Made by a program: the position numbers and the translations under genes
From: Herbaspirillum sp. meg3
Lineage (GTDB): Bacteria; Pseudomonadota; Gammaproteobacteria; Burkholderiales; Burkholderiaceae_D
Direction: 5' to 3'
DNA: 64,000 bases
Assembly (NCBI RefSeq): GCF_002257565.1
Contig: NZ_CP022736.1
Span: 1,426,001 to 1,490,000, forward strand
In this document: piece by piece, positions 29,668 through 39,202 of the stretch
Layout of the letters: each line of letters begins with the position of its first letter
Numbering within the stretch: position 1 is the stretch's first letter
Notes under the pieces: generated by a model
What the model saw: only the letters and a program-made list of their open reading frames with translations
What the model was told of the DNA's origin: nothing
Database searches by the model: none

Positions 29668-31581
29668 ATGGCAGTCATTTCTCTCTCCAATGCGCAGCTT
29701 GCATTCGGACACGTTGCGCTTCTCGATCGCGCGGAGTTTTCCCTAGAAATAGGCGAACGCGTCGGCCTGATCGGTCGCAACGGCACCGGCAAGTCGTCCT
29801 TGCTGAAAATCATCGCGAGCGTTTCCAAACTGGACGATGGTCTGCTGGTGATGCAGCAAGGCCTGAAGATCGCCTATGTTGATCAGGAGCCGCATTTCCC
29901 CGCAGAGATGTCGATTTTCGACGCGGTCGCTTCCGGCCTCGGCGAATTGCCGGCGCTGCTGGCCGAATACGAATCGCTGACCGGTCAGTTCGGCGGCGAC
30001 AACGATGATGCGCTGATGGAGCGCATGCACGACATTCAGGTCAAGCTCGATGCTGCCGACGCCTGGAGTCTGAACCACAAAGTCGAAACTACACTCGACA
30101 AGCTCAACCTCAAAGCTGACTCGCTGATCGGCGAATTGTCCGGCGGTATGCAAAAGCGCGTGGCGCTGGCATGCGGCCTGGTCGGCGCTCCCGACGTGCT
30201 GCTGCTGGATGAGCCGACCAACCATCTGGATTTCGGCTCCATCCTGTGGCTGGAAGCACTGCTGCGCGACTACAAGGGCAGTGTGCTGTTCATCACCCAT
30301 GATCGTAGCTTTCTTGACAACGTTGCCACGCGCATCATCGAACTGGATCGCGGCAAAATACTTTCCTTCCCGGGCAACTTCAGCACCTATCAGGGCCGCA
30401 AGGCGGAGTTGCTGGCCAATGAAGAAGTAGAGAACGCCAAATTCGACAAATTTCTCGCGCAGGAAGAAGTCTGGATCCGCAAGGGTGTACAGGCACGCCG
30501 TACCCGCGACGAAGGCCGCGTACGCCGTCTCGAAGCCTTGCGCCAGGAACGCAGCGTGCGCCGCGACCGCCAAGGCCAGGTCAAACTGGAAGTTTCTTCC
30601 GGCGAACGCTCCGGCAAGATCGTGGCGGAACTGGAAAACGTCAGCAAGGCTTATGGTCCGAAGACCATCGTGCGCGATTTCACCGGTACCATCATGCGCG
30701 GCGACAAGGTCGGCCTGATCGGTCAGAACGGCGCCGGCAAGACGACATTGCTCAAGCTCATTCTCGGCGAAGAAACTGCTGATGCCGGCACCGTGCGTCA
30801 AGGCACTAAGTTGCAGGTCGCGTACTTCGACCAGATGCGCACTCAGCTCAACGAAGAAGCCAGCCTGGCCGAAACCATTGCACCCGGTAGTGACTGGGTA
30901 GAAGTCAACGGTCAGCGCAAGCATGTCATGACGTACCTGAGCGATTTCCTGTTCGCACCGGAACGTGCACGTTCGCCGGTACGCACCTTGTCGGGCGGCG
31001 AGCGCAATCGTTTGCTGCTGGCGCGTCTGTTCGCCAAGCCGGCCAACGTGCTGGTGCTCGATGAACCGACCAACGACCTCGATATCGATACGCTGGAATT
31101 GCTGGAAGAGTTGCTGGAAGAATATACCGGCACCGTTTTCCTGGTCAGCCATGATCGTACTTTCCTCGACAACGTGGTGACACAGGTGATCGCTTCCGAA
31201 GGCGATGGCGTGTGGCGCGAATATGTCGGCGGTTACAGCGATTGGGAGCGCGTGCGCGCGAACATGCAGGCGACAGCCAGGAAGGCCGACAGCAAGCCGG
31301 AAGCCAAGCCCGCAGAAGTGCAAGCAGCACCGGTTGCCGCAGCGGCCAAGCCGAAGAAGCTCAGTTACAAGGAGCAGCGTGAGTTGGAAGAGTTGCCCAA
31401 GCTGATCGCGCAATTGGAAGAAGAGCAGGCGGCGATTTCTGCCAAGCTGGCTGATCCTGATCTGTACAAGCAAGGTGCGGATACTGCAGTGAGTCTGAAT
31501 GCACGCTTTGCCGAAATCGACGGTTTGCTGTTGGAAAACCTGGAACGCTGGGAAGTGATCGAAGCGCGTTCGAAGGGGTAG
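29668..31581 (+). CDS. uup: ABC-F family ATPase Uup
   Basis: A 637-residue soluble protein with two ABC ATPase domains and no membrane part, as in ABC-F translation factors. Domain 1 has Walker A GRNGTGKSS and signature LSGGMQKRVALA; domain 2 has Walker A GQNGAGKTT and signature LSGGERNRLLLARL; both Walker B sites are followed by DEPTNHLD or DEPTNDLD. The linker is charged and Arg-rich (about residues 240-310). The C-terminal extension (AKPKKLSYKEQRELEELPKL onward) is the coiled-coil DNA-binding domain typical of Uup, which distinguishes it from EttA and YheS. Uup is linked to ribosome function and to precise excision of transposons. Confidence 0.92.
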   Translation: MAVISLSNAQLAFGHVALLDRAEFSLEIGERVGLIGRNGTGKSSLLKIIASVSKLDDGLLVMQQGLKIAYVDQEPHFPAEMSIFDAVASGLGELPALLAEYESLTGQFGGDNDDALMERMHDIQVKLDAADAWSLNHKVETTLDKLNLKADSLIGELSGGMQKRVALACGLVGAPDVLLLDEPTNHLDFGSILWLEALLRDYKGSVLFITHDRSFLDNVATRIIELDRGKILSFPGNFSTYQGRKAELLANEEVENAKFDKFLAQEEVWIRKGVQARRTRDEGRVRRLEALRQERSVRRDRQGQVKLEVSSGERSGKIVAELENVSKAYGPKTIVRDFTGTIMRGDKVGLIGQNGAGKTTLLKLILGEETADAGTVRQGTKLQVAYFDQMRTQLNEEASLAETIAPGSDWVEVNGQRKHVMTYLSDFLFAPERARSPVRTLSGGERNRLLLARLFAKPANVLVLDEPTNDLDIDTLELLEELLEEYTGTVFLVSHDRTFLDNVVTQVIASEGDGVWREYVGGYSDWERVRANMQATARKADSKPEAKPAEVQAAPVAAAAKPKKLSYKEQRELEELPKLIAQLEEEQAAISAKLADPDLYKQGADTAVSLNARFAEIDGLLLENLERWEVIEARSKG

Positions 31582-31612
31582 TCAGTTCTACAGGGACGGC
31601 GTCTTCAATCTT

Positions 31613-31643
31613 GATTTAACCCGGATCGACTCCGAGTTAAATC
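31613..31643. terminator. Hairpin between uup and the SirB1-like gene
   Basis: GATTTAAC and CGGA pair with TCCG and GTTAAATC around a 5-nt loop, with one C/A mismatch: a 12-bp imperfect stem that abuts the stop codon of the minus-strand gene at 31644. It has no long T run. It may end transcription from both sides. Confidence 0.45.
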
Positions 31644-32483
31644 CTAATTGGGGCGCCGGCTTGCATGGCGCAATTCCGGCAGCTTATCGCGCATGAGGTC
31701 GGCGTCTTCCGCATCGGGGCGCAAGGCCAGATAGGCCTCCAGATCGTCCAGCGCAGCCTGCGGCTCCGCCATATTCGCATACGCCAGCCCGCGGTCGCGG
31801 CGCTCGGTAATTTCATCCGGCAATAAAATCACCAGACGTTCCTGCACATCGAGCACGTGCTGCCAGCGTTGCGCGTCAGTGAAGATCGCCTTCAGATTGC
31901 GCAGCATGCGAGTGAGGATTTCACGCGGGTGTGCCGCCCGCAGATAAGCGGCAAGCGGTAGCTCGTCGCCGTATTCCTGCTGCTCCAGATAGGGCTCAAG
32001 CCGTTCTTCCAATTCTTCGCGCGACAGGCTGGAACCGTTCATCGGATCCAGTACGATATCGCCGGACTGCACCGACAGTTTCATCAGGAAGTGGCCGGGA
32101 AAGGAGATGCCCTTCATGTTCAGGCCGATCTGCTGGCCCAGCTCCATGTACACCACCGCCAGCGAAATCGGAATGCCGCGGCGCGACGTGATGACGCGAT
32201 GGATGTAACTATTGTCGGGATCGTAATAGTTATTGATGTTGCCGGCGAAAGCCAATTCCTGGAAAAAGAAATGGTTCAGCATGCGCAGTTTTTGAATATG
32301 CGATGCATCGGCCGAGAGGCGCTGCTTCAGCTTGAGCGCTAACGTATCCATCTCGATCTGGCAGGCGGAAAAATCCAGATCGGGATAGGCATCCTGGCCC
32401 AACGCCAGAGCCGATTCAAACAGCGGAATCGAATCGTCTTGACGAACCAGCGAAGAAAAATATTCGAGCGGTGTAAGCGTCAT
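31644..32483 (-). CDS. SirB1 family protein (transglutaminase-like fold plus TPR-like tail)
   Basis: A 279-residue protein. The central part (about residues 85-190) is the SirB1 or transglutaminase-core-like domain, with NNYYDPDNSYIHRVITSRRG, GIPISLAVVYMELGQQIG and FPGHFLMKL. The C-terminal 80 residues contain a short tetratricopeptide-like helical region (LAYANMAEPQAALDDLEAYL). Despite the family name, no virulence or enzymatic role is settled. It sits upstream of nothing on its strand and converges with uup. Confidence 0.85.
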   Translation of the reverse strand: MTLTPLEYFSSLVRQDDSIPLFESALALGQDAYPDLDFSACQIEMDTLALKLKQRLSADASHIQKLRMLNHFFFQELAFAGNINNYYDPDNSYIHRVITSRRGIPISLAVVYMELGQQIGLNMKGISFPGHFLMKLSVQSGDIVLDPMNGSSLSREELEERLEPYLEQQEYGDELPLAAYLRAAHPREILTRMLRNLKAIFTDAQRWQHVLDVQERLVILLPDEITERRDRGLAYANMAEPQAALDDLEAYLALRPDAEDADLMRDKLPELRHASRRPN

Positions 32484-32583
32484 ATGTTGATCATGCTATC
32501 AAAATATGCGCGCTTGTGAAATGTTTGCCTGGCAATGGGGCGCTAAAGCAACATTGCCGGGAAAACAAAAAATAAATGCGTGT

Positions 32584-34134
32584 TCAGCGACCGATGCGTT
32601 TGAAGTCGCGGAAACGGAAGCCCATCGCCATCAACGCGCCAAAATAGGCGACGCCGCAGGCAGCGAATACCAGCATCAGCGCGCCGACGCGTTCGGCCGG
32701 ATGCGCGCGCATGGCGATCCAGTCAAAATGCCGCGCCACGGCAAGTGCGACGCCGGCCAGCAGGAACAGCGCGCCGGTCAGTTTGATCAGGAACATGCGC
32801 CAGCCCGGTTGTGGCGTGTAGATGTTGCGGCGGCGAAGTCCCCAGAACAGAAACGCGGCATTGAGGCAGGCGCCCAGCCCGATCGACAGGGCCAGTCCGG
32901 CATGCGCGATCCACGGCACAAAAATGTAATTCATCAACTGCGTTGCAATCAGCACGCCAATGGCAATCTTGACGGGTGTGCGGATATCTTGTTTTGCGTA
33001 GAAACCGGGCGCGAGAATCTTTACCAGAATCAGGCCGATCAGGCCCACGCCATAGGCGACCAGCGCATGGCTGGTCATCGCTACCGACACCGTATCGAAT
33101 TTTCCGTAATGGAATAGCGTTGCCGTCAACGGCTCGGAAAGCGTCGCCAAGCCGACCGCGCAAGGCAGCGCCAGCAAAAATGTCAGGCGCAGACCCCAGT
33201 CGAGCAGGGAGGAGTATTCCGCCATATCATTTTCGGCATGGGCGTTCGACAGGCTGGGCAACAAAATCGTGCCGAGCGCCACACCGAGCAAGGCGGTGGG
33301 AAACTCCATCAGGCGGTCCGCATACGACAGCCACGACACGCTGCCATGTGCGAGGCGGGAGGCGATGTTGGTATTGATCATCAGGCTGATCTGCGCGGCA
33401 GAGACGGCGAACACGGCCGGCCCCATCTTCTTGAGCACGCGTTTGACCCCTTCATCCGAGAGACCGATCATTGGATTGAGATACAGGCGCGGCAGCATGC
33501 CGATTTTTGTCAGTGCCGGGATTTGCAGCGCCACCTGCAATATGCCGCCAACGAACACGGCAAAGGCCATCGCGTAGATCGGCTGATCCATGTAAGGCGC
33601 GACGAACAGCGAAGCCACGATGAAAGAAACGTTCAGCAGCACTGACGTAAAAGCCGGAATCTTGAACTCTCTCCAGGTATTGAGAATGCCGCCTGCCAAG
33701 GCAACAAACGCCATGAAGCCGATATAGGGAAACATAATCCGCGTCATCATCACGGATGCATCAAAAGCCCCTTGATTATATTTAAGGCCCGTAGCGATGA
33801 AATAGACAATCAGCGGCGTGGCCAGAATGCCGACGATGCTGGTCGCCAGCATGACCCAGATCAATACCGTTGCCACGTGATCAACCAGGTTTTTGGTGGC
33901 GGCATCGCCTTTCTGGTTTTTATATTCGGCAAGGATGGGGACGAACGCCTGCGAAAAGGCTCCTTCGGCAAAGAGGCGGCGCAGCAGATTGGGAATGCGG
34001 AAAGCCACGTTGAAGGCGTCCGTGTAGGCCGAGGCGCCGAATGCGCGCGCGAACAGGATTTCTCTTGCGAGGCCGGTAATGCGGGATAACATCGTCATGC
34101 CAGAGACGGTGGCAAGCGTTTTATGCAAGTTCAT
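32584..34134 (-). CDS. murJ: Lipid II flippase MurJ
   Basis: A 516-residue integral membrane protein of the MviN/MurJ family that flips the peptidoglycan precursor lipid II. The N-terminus MNLHKTLATVSGMTMLSRITG and the conserved stretch FAEGAFSQAFVPILAEY are diagnostic; about 14 membrane helices can be traced along the sequence. It is divergent from rpsT across about 290 bp, the classical murJ/rpsT arrangement. Confidence 0.96.
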   Translation of the reverse strand: MNLHKTLATVSGMTMLSRITGLAREILFARAFGASAYTDAFNVAFRIPNLLRRLFAEGAFSQAFVPILAEYKNQKGDAATKNLVDHVATVLIWVMLATSIVGILATPLIVYFIATGLKYNQGAFDASVMMTRIMFPYIGFMAFVALAGGILNTWREFKIPAFTSVLLNVSFIVASLFVAPYMDQPIYAMAFAVFVGGILQVALQIPALTKIGMLPRLYLNPMIGLSDEGVKRVLKKMGPAVFAVSAAQISLMINTNIASRLAHGSVSWLSYADRLMEFPTALLGVALGTILLPSLSNAHAENDMAEYSSLLDWGLRLTFLLALPCAVGLATLSEPLTATLFHYGKFDTVSVAMTSHALVAYGVGLIGLILVKILAPGFYAKQDIRTPVKIAIGVLIATQLMNYIFVPWIAHAGLALSIGLGACLNAAFLFWGLRRRNIYTPQPGWRMFLIKLTGALFLLAGVALAVARHFDWIAMRAHPAERVGALMLVFAACGVAYFGALMAMGFRFRDFKRIGR

Positions 34135-34320
34135 GGGACGGCATTATAGCTTTCGTTTTTGATGCGGCAGGCGGTTTGGTGCCATTGAGGGCCGGGGTAA
34201 TGGCGTTTGAGAAGGTGAGCACGTGAAGGTTCGGCGAGGCGAAAAATCCGATTTCAGGATTTGTTGATTCTTGGCAATTTGACCGCTTTGCAACACGCAA
34301 GGGCGATAATAGGGCTGTAT

Positions 34321-34349
34321 TTGCCAGTTTGAGGAAAAGTGGTTATAAT
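34321..34349 (+). promoter_or_regulatory. Sigma-70 promoter of rpsT
   Basis: TTGCCA, a 17-nt spacer, then consensus TATAAT at 34344-34349. It lies about 75 bp upstream of the rpsT start, so the leader is short. Confidence 0.75.
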
Positions 34350-34425
34350 CCGTGGCTTTACAGAATTCCGCCTCGCAAGTTATCAAGATTGCGATGCACT
34401 CGATCTCGATTTAGGATAATTATTC

Positions 34426-34692
34426 ATGGCAAATACCGCACAAGCACGCAAACGTGCTCGTCAAGCTGTTAAGCAAAACGCGCACAACTCCAGCCAGCGT
34501 TCGACGCTGCGTACAGCAATCAAGGCTGTTCGCAAGGCGATCGCTGCAGGCGACAAGGCTGCTGCGACTTCCGTGTTTCAATCGTCGGTTTCGACCATTG
34601 ACAGCATCGCTGACAAGAAAATCATTCACAAGAACAAGGCTGCTCGCCACAAGAGCCGTCTGGCTGCTGCCCTGAAGGCACTGGCTGCTTAA
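34426..34692 (+). CDS. rpsT: 30S ribosomal protein S20
   Basis: An 88-residue, highly basic, helical protein that binds 16S rRNA. The N-terminus MANTAQARKRARQAVKQN and C-terminal KIIHKNKAARHKSRLAAALK are classic S20. The gene has its own promoter and terminator. Confidence 0.98.
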   Translation: MANTAQARKRARQAVKQNAHNSSQRSTLRTAIKAVRKAIAAGDKAAATSVFQSSVSTIDSIADKKIIHKNKAARHKSRLAAALKALAA

Positions 34693-34771
34693 TTCTTGTC
34701 GTTGACTGGGTCTTTGCTGCGGCTAAGACTCAAGCAATGCTGAATCGATAGTGATATCGATTCGAAACATC

Positions 34772-34800
34772 AACCCGCCCAAGCGATTTGGCGGGTTTTT
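34772..34800 (+). terminator. Rho-independent terminator of rpsT
   Basis: AACCCGCC and GGCGGGTT form an 8-bp stem with a 10-nt loop, followed by TTTTT, 80 bp after the rpsT stop. Confidence 0.85.
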
Positions 34801-34995
34801 GCATTTGCGGCTATCGTATTCACCACTCTCGGGCTGTATCCGAGGCTGTCGTACTGAAATTGCGCTGCTTCTTCTCAGGCGATCAATCTGGTCTGCCATC
34901 CATCATCACTTGTCTGGACGGGTTGCCAAATCCTCACAAGCTATAAGTGCTTACCGTGACGTCGTTCAGCGCGTCACGGACTGCTTGCCGGGTGT

Positions 34996-35436
34996 TTAGC
35001 GTGGCAAACCTTCAATCACGGTACCTGGTTTGATGTTTTTTTGCTTGAACCAGCCCTTGTTCATCTCCAGGGCGTAGGTTGCCGCCTTGGTGGCGCAGTG
35101 CGAATCCAGAGTCTGCTCCTTCATTTCTTCGATATTGATGATCTTGCCGGTCTCGTCCATAAAGGCGACGGAAAGAGGGATCAACGTGTTCTTCATCCAC
35201 ATGCAGACGCCAGCCGGCTGGCCAAAAGCGAACACCATGCCTTCATTGGCGCCCATTTTGTCCCGGAACATCAAGCCCTGCTCACGCTGTGCTTCGGTCG
35301 AGGCGACCTCGGCCTTGATCAGATACAGCCCGGCATTGAGCGTGATCGTGGGGAATTTCTGAAGTTGCTGGGAGTAAGACGGGAGGGCGGTCGCGAAAGC
35401 AGCAAGTGCGGTAAGCAGTGCAAGTGAACGGCGCAT
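34996..35436 (-). CDS. DUF192 family secreted protein
   Basis: A 146-residue protein with a clear signal peptide (MRRSLALLTALAAFATALPS) and a DUF192 domain over most of the mature part: EREQGLMFRD-like TEAQREQGLMFRDKMGANEG, VCMWMKNTLIPLSVAF and YALEMNKGWFKQKNIKPGT. Members are small periplasmic or envelope proteins, sometimes called ACR, with no agreed function. It is a single gene. Confidence 0.88.
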   Translation of the reverse strand: MRRSLALLTALAAFATALPSYSQQLQKFPTITLNAGLYLIKAEVASTEAQREQGLMFRDKMGANEGMVFAFGQPAGVCMWMKNTLIPLSVAFMDETGKIINIEEMKEQTLDSHCATKAATYALEMNKGWFKQKNIKPGTVIEGLPR

Positions 35437-35570
35437 GATGAATTTGAGATAAGGGTGACGGGTGATCAGCGGATTATAGCGAGGATGGATTGCCAGTGGC
35501 GTGTCGTAGGCTGTAATCGGGAGATCTCGTCAAAACCGGCTGTCGGATCGAGAAATCTGGAGCGGAAATG

Positions 35571-35597
35571 AAAAAAGGCAGGACGAGCCTGCCTTTT
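35571..35597 (-). terminator. Terminator after the Lys/Ala-rich small gene
   Basis: AAAAGGCAGG and CCTGCCTTTT form a 10-bp stem with loop ACGAG. On the minus strand a TTTTTT run follows, 20 bp past the stop at 35617. Confidence 0.85.
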
Positions 35598-35616
35598 AGT
35601 CGTGCGAAAGCTTAGA

Positions 35617-35808
35617 TTACTTAGCAGCGTCAGCAGCAGCAGCCTTCTTAGCCTTCTTAGCCTTGTGGCTCTTCTTCGCTTTCTTAGCCTTTGGAGCAGG
35701 AGCAGCAGCGTCAGCAGCTGGAGCTGCTGGGGCAGCAGGAGCTGCAGCTTGTGCGAAAACGGTAGTAGCGAACAGACCAGCGATCAGAGCGGCGATCAAT
35801 TTTTTCAT
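35617..35808 (-). CDS. Small secreted Ala/Lys-rich protein (acid-shock or histone-tail-like composition)
   Basis: A 63-residue protein with a strong signal peptide (MKKLIAALIAGLFATTVFAQ). The mature part is almost only Ala, Pro and Lys: APAAPAAPAADAAAPAPKA, then three or four KKAKK-type basic clusters with one His. The composition is like acid-shock protein Asr after its signal, or histone H1-type tails. The start is the ATG at 35808, with AGGAC upstream; the frame is open further but leaves the signal peptide internal. It has its own terminator. The function is not known; a periplasmic cationic buffer or nucleic-acid or LPS-binding role is a guess. Confidence 0.7.
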   Translation of the reverse strand: MKKLIAALIAGLFATTVFAQAAAPAAPAAPAADAAAPAPKAKKAKKSHKAKKAKKAAAADAAK

Positions 35809-35962
35809 TTTGCAGTCCTTCAAATTTAACATGTTAAGAAAACGGTGATTCTCGTGAATCATTGCCAATAACGACGTGCTGAAAGCTTGGTTGACAGAAA
35901 ATTCCAAAAAAGAAAATTTCTTTGCATCCCGCGTAGTATCGGGGTTTTTAGTCAGCATAATG

Positions 35963-36529
35963 TCAGGTTTGGCGATTCAGCTCGCCTGGTTCCACTGCCT
36001 TCCATTCACCCGGCATCAGAGGGTCGGTTTGCAGTGAAAAAGGGCCGATAGCAATGCGCACCAGCCGCAACGTTGGCAGGTCGACAGCGGCGGTCATGCG
36101 GCGAACCTGGCGATTCTTTCCTTCGGAGATCTTGATGGTAAGCCAACTGGTCGGCTGACTCTTCCTTACGCGTATCGGCGGATTGCGCGGCCACAGCCAG
36201 TCTGGCTCGGCAACATGTTTGACTTCACTTCGCTGTGTCACGAAATCACCCAGATCGAGTGGATTGCGCAGCCGTTCCAACGTGTCCCGGTCAGGGACGC
36301 CATCTACTTGCACCAGGTAAACTTTTGGCTGCTTGCGTTTGGGATGGCTGATCTCATGCTGCAATTGGCCGTCGTCAGTCAGCAGCATTAAGCCTTCACT
36401 ATCGGCGTCCAGGCGGCCAGCGGGGTAAATATCGGGAATGTCGAGGTAATTCGCCAGCGTATCGTGTTCCGGATGTGCCGAGAACTGGCACAGGACCTGA
36501 AACGGTTTGTTGAACAAAATCAAAGGCAT
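35963..36529 (-). CDS. rluE: 23S rRNA pseudouridine(2457) synthase
   Basis: Isomerises a uridine in 23S rRNA. The RsuA/RluE-type catalytic motif with its Asp is GRLDADSEGLMLLTDDGQLQ; other family marks are EPDWLWPRNPPIR, TSWLTIKISEGKNRQVRRM and LRLVRIAIG. The S4 domain found in RsuA and RluB is absent, as in RluE. I chose the ATG at 36529 (MPLILFNKPFQVL), which aligns with the family N-terminus and gives 188 residues. A longer frame starts at 36664 but the extra part has no resemblance to the family. Confidence 0.88.
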   Translation of the reverse strand: MPLILFNKPFQVLCQFSAHPEHDTLANYLDIPDIYPAGRLDADSEGLMLLTDDGQLQHEISHPKRKQPKVYLVQVDGVPDRDTLERLRNPLDLGDFVTQRSEVKHVAEPDWLWPRNPPIRVRKSQPTSWLTIKISEGKNRQVRRMTAAVDLPTLRLVRIAIGPFSLQTDPLMPGEWKAVEPGELNRQT

Positions 36530-36696
36530 GCTTGAGCTGAAGATAGGTTGGGTCGGGAGGAGCGCTGCGTTTTCATCGATGAATTGGCAGCGTAGTGGCT
36601 TTTGCAACTGCGGCGAGCGCACCAGCGCAAATGTTACAGCCTGGGTATTGCAAAGGCACGACATTCAGTAAAATACTCGTGCAAGATAAAAATGGT

Positions 36697-36717
36697 ATCT
36701 TATGTCTTATATAAGAC
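36697..36717. promoter_or_regulatory. Triple-heptamer operator candidate upstream of icd
   Basis: Three adjacent heptamers, ATCTTAT, GTCTTAT and ATAAGAC. The last two form a perfect 14-bp palindrome (36704-36717) and the first repeats the second with one change. It lies about 200 bp before icd. I recall similar TCTTATATAAGA motifs in front of TCA-cycle genes in betaproteobacteria, but cannot check this here. Confidence 0.55.
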
Positions 36718-36915
36718 GTTGCTTTATCCTTTGCAGATGTCCCGTGCGCGCAAGCTTGGATGCGGCGATAACGATTCGTGGCTCACCCGGCCGCACGATA
36801 TGTCATTCGCTGCTGTTTCCTGATGCCGCTTAGGCGAATCTGGTTCAGAATGGCGGGCTGTGCACCTTCGCGCATTTTCGCTTTATTCCGTTTAGTTTAA
36901 TTGTCGGAGACAACG

Positions 36916-38169
<1,254 letters not shown>

Positions 38170-38216
38170 TTTGCAACTCTCTACACTTTTGAGTGACGTT
38201 GCAATTGAGCAGAAAG

Positions 38217-38238
38217 GGCCGGGTAACCGGCCTTTTTT
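38217..38238 (+). terminator. Rho-independent terminator of icd
   Basis: GGCCGG and CCGGCC with loop GTAA, followed by TTTTTT, 47 bp after the icd stop. Confidence 0.88.
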
Positions 38239-38290
38239 ATTGGCGTTTTCTATTGTCGTTTTATCTTTGGTGTGCAAAAAAACAGGCATA

Positions 38291-38321
38291 AAAAAAGCTC
38301 CTGCCGAAACAGGAGCTTTTT
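38291..38321 (-). terminator. Terminator of the cold-shock gene
   Basis: AAAAAGCTCCTG and CAGGAGCTTTTT form a 12-bp perfect stem with loop CCGAAA. The flanking A run on the plus strand gives the T tail for the minus-strand csp transcript. Confidence 0.9.
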
Positions 38322-38341
38322 AGAAGCAACTTAATACGAGA

Positions 38342-38545
38342 TTAAGGGGCTTGGATGTTAGAAGCTTGCTTGCCTTTAGGGCCTTGCGTGACTTCGAACT
38401 GAACTTTTTGACCTTCTTTGAGGGTCTTGAAGCCGTTCATCTGAATTGCCGAGAAGTGTGCGAACAAATCTTCACCGCCGTCGTCCGGAGTGATAAAGCC
38501 AAAGCCCTTAGAATCGTTGAACCACTTGACTGTACCTGTTGCCAT
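38342..38545 (-). CDS. Cold-shock protein (CspA family)
   Basis: A 67-residue single-stranded nucleic acid-binding protein with RNP1 KGFGFI (in SKGFGFITPDDGGEDLF) and RNP2 LFAHFS. It probably acts as an RNA chaperone. The start is the ATG at 38545 (MATGTVKWFND), the family norm; five extra upstream codons are unlikely. The leader of about 130 nt from the promoter at 38681-38709 is long, as in thermoregulated csp mRNAs. Confidence 0.96.
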   Translation of the reverse strand: MATGTVKWFNDSKGFGFITPDDGGEDLFAHFSAIQMNGFKTLKEGQKVQFEVTQGPKGKQASNIQAP

Positions 38546-38680
38546 AAAAGCATCTTTCAATTAATAAAAAATCACACGAGCCGTTAAAGCAAGAAGCCTC
38601 GCGAGATTAAAACGTCCGCAGCCCCCCTTAAACTTGCCCCCTTCGTATTAACAAGCAGTAACTACTTATCAATAAATTCC

Positions 38681-38709
38681 ATTGTTCTCGTTAAAAATGC
38701 AAAAGTCAA
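38681..38709 (-). promoter_or_regulatory. Sigma-70 promoter of the cold-shock gene
   Basis: On the minus strand, TTGACT (38704-38709), a 17-nt spacer and AACAAT (38681-38686). It leaves a leader of about 130 nt. The rest of the 340-bp gap to clpS is AT-rich and should hold the divergent clpS promoter. Confidence 0.6.
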
Positions 38710-38887
38710 GTTGTTTTGAGTGGAATTATTAAGCTTTTGTTCACTCGATGGGAAGTGCGCCTCTTGATTTACGATAAATAAGCGTTATCTGCGGACTATC
38801 AGGAAAACGCGTAATATCTAATTTAATTTGGATATTTTCTTCATCGTTGTGCGTTGCACAGTTGATTGATAGTTTTAGAATAGATGC

Positions 38888-39202
38888 ATGGCAACCAAGC
38901 ACGATAATGATAACGGTACAGTCCTGGCGCGGCAGGAGCAAAAGCTCAAGCCGCCTCCTATGTACCAGGTATTGTTGTTGAATGATGACTATACGCCGAT
39001 GGAATTCGTCGTCGCAGTCATTCAGGAGTACTTCAATAAAGACCGTGAAACGGCGACGCAGATTATGCTCAAAGTTCACCGCGATGGGAAAGGTATGTGT
39101 GGTGTGTATCCCAAAGATATCGCATCCACAAAAGTTGAACTCGTATTAACCCACGCTAGGAAAGCAGGGCATCCCCTGCAGTGCGTGATGGAGGAAGCAT
39201 GA
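38888..39202 (+). CDS. clpS: ClpA adaptor protein ClpS (N-end rule)
   Basis: A 104-residue adaptor that delivers N-degron substrates to ClpAP. Family motifs: PPMYQVLLLNDDYTPMEFVV, the ClpA-binding and N-degron pocket region, and the HRDGKGMCGVYPKDIA stretch. Its stop overlaps the clpA start (ATGA), so the two are translationally coupled. Confidence 0.97.
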   Translation: MATKHDNDNGTVLARQEQKLKPPPMYQVLLLNDDYTPMEFVVAVIQEYFNKDRETATQIMLKVHRDGKGMCGVYPKDIASTKVELVLTHARKAGHPLQCVMEEA

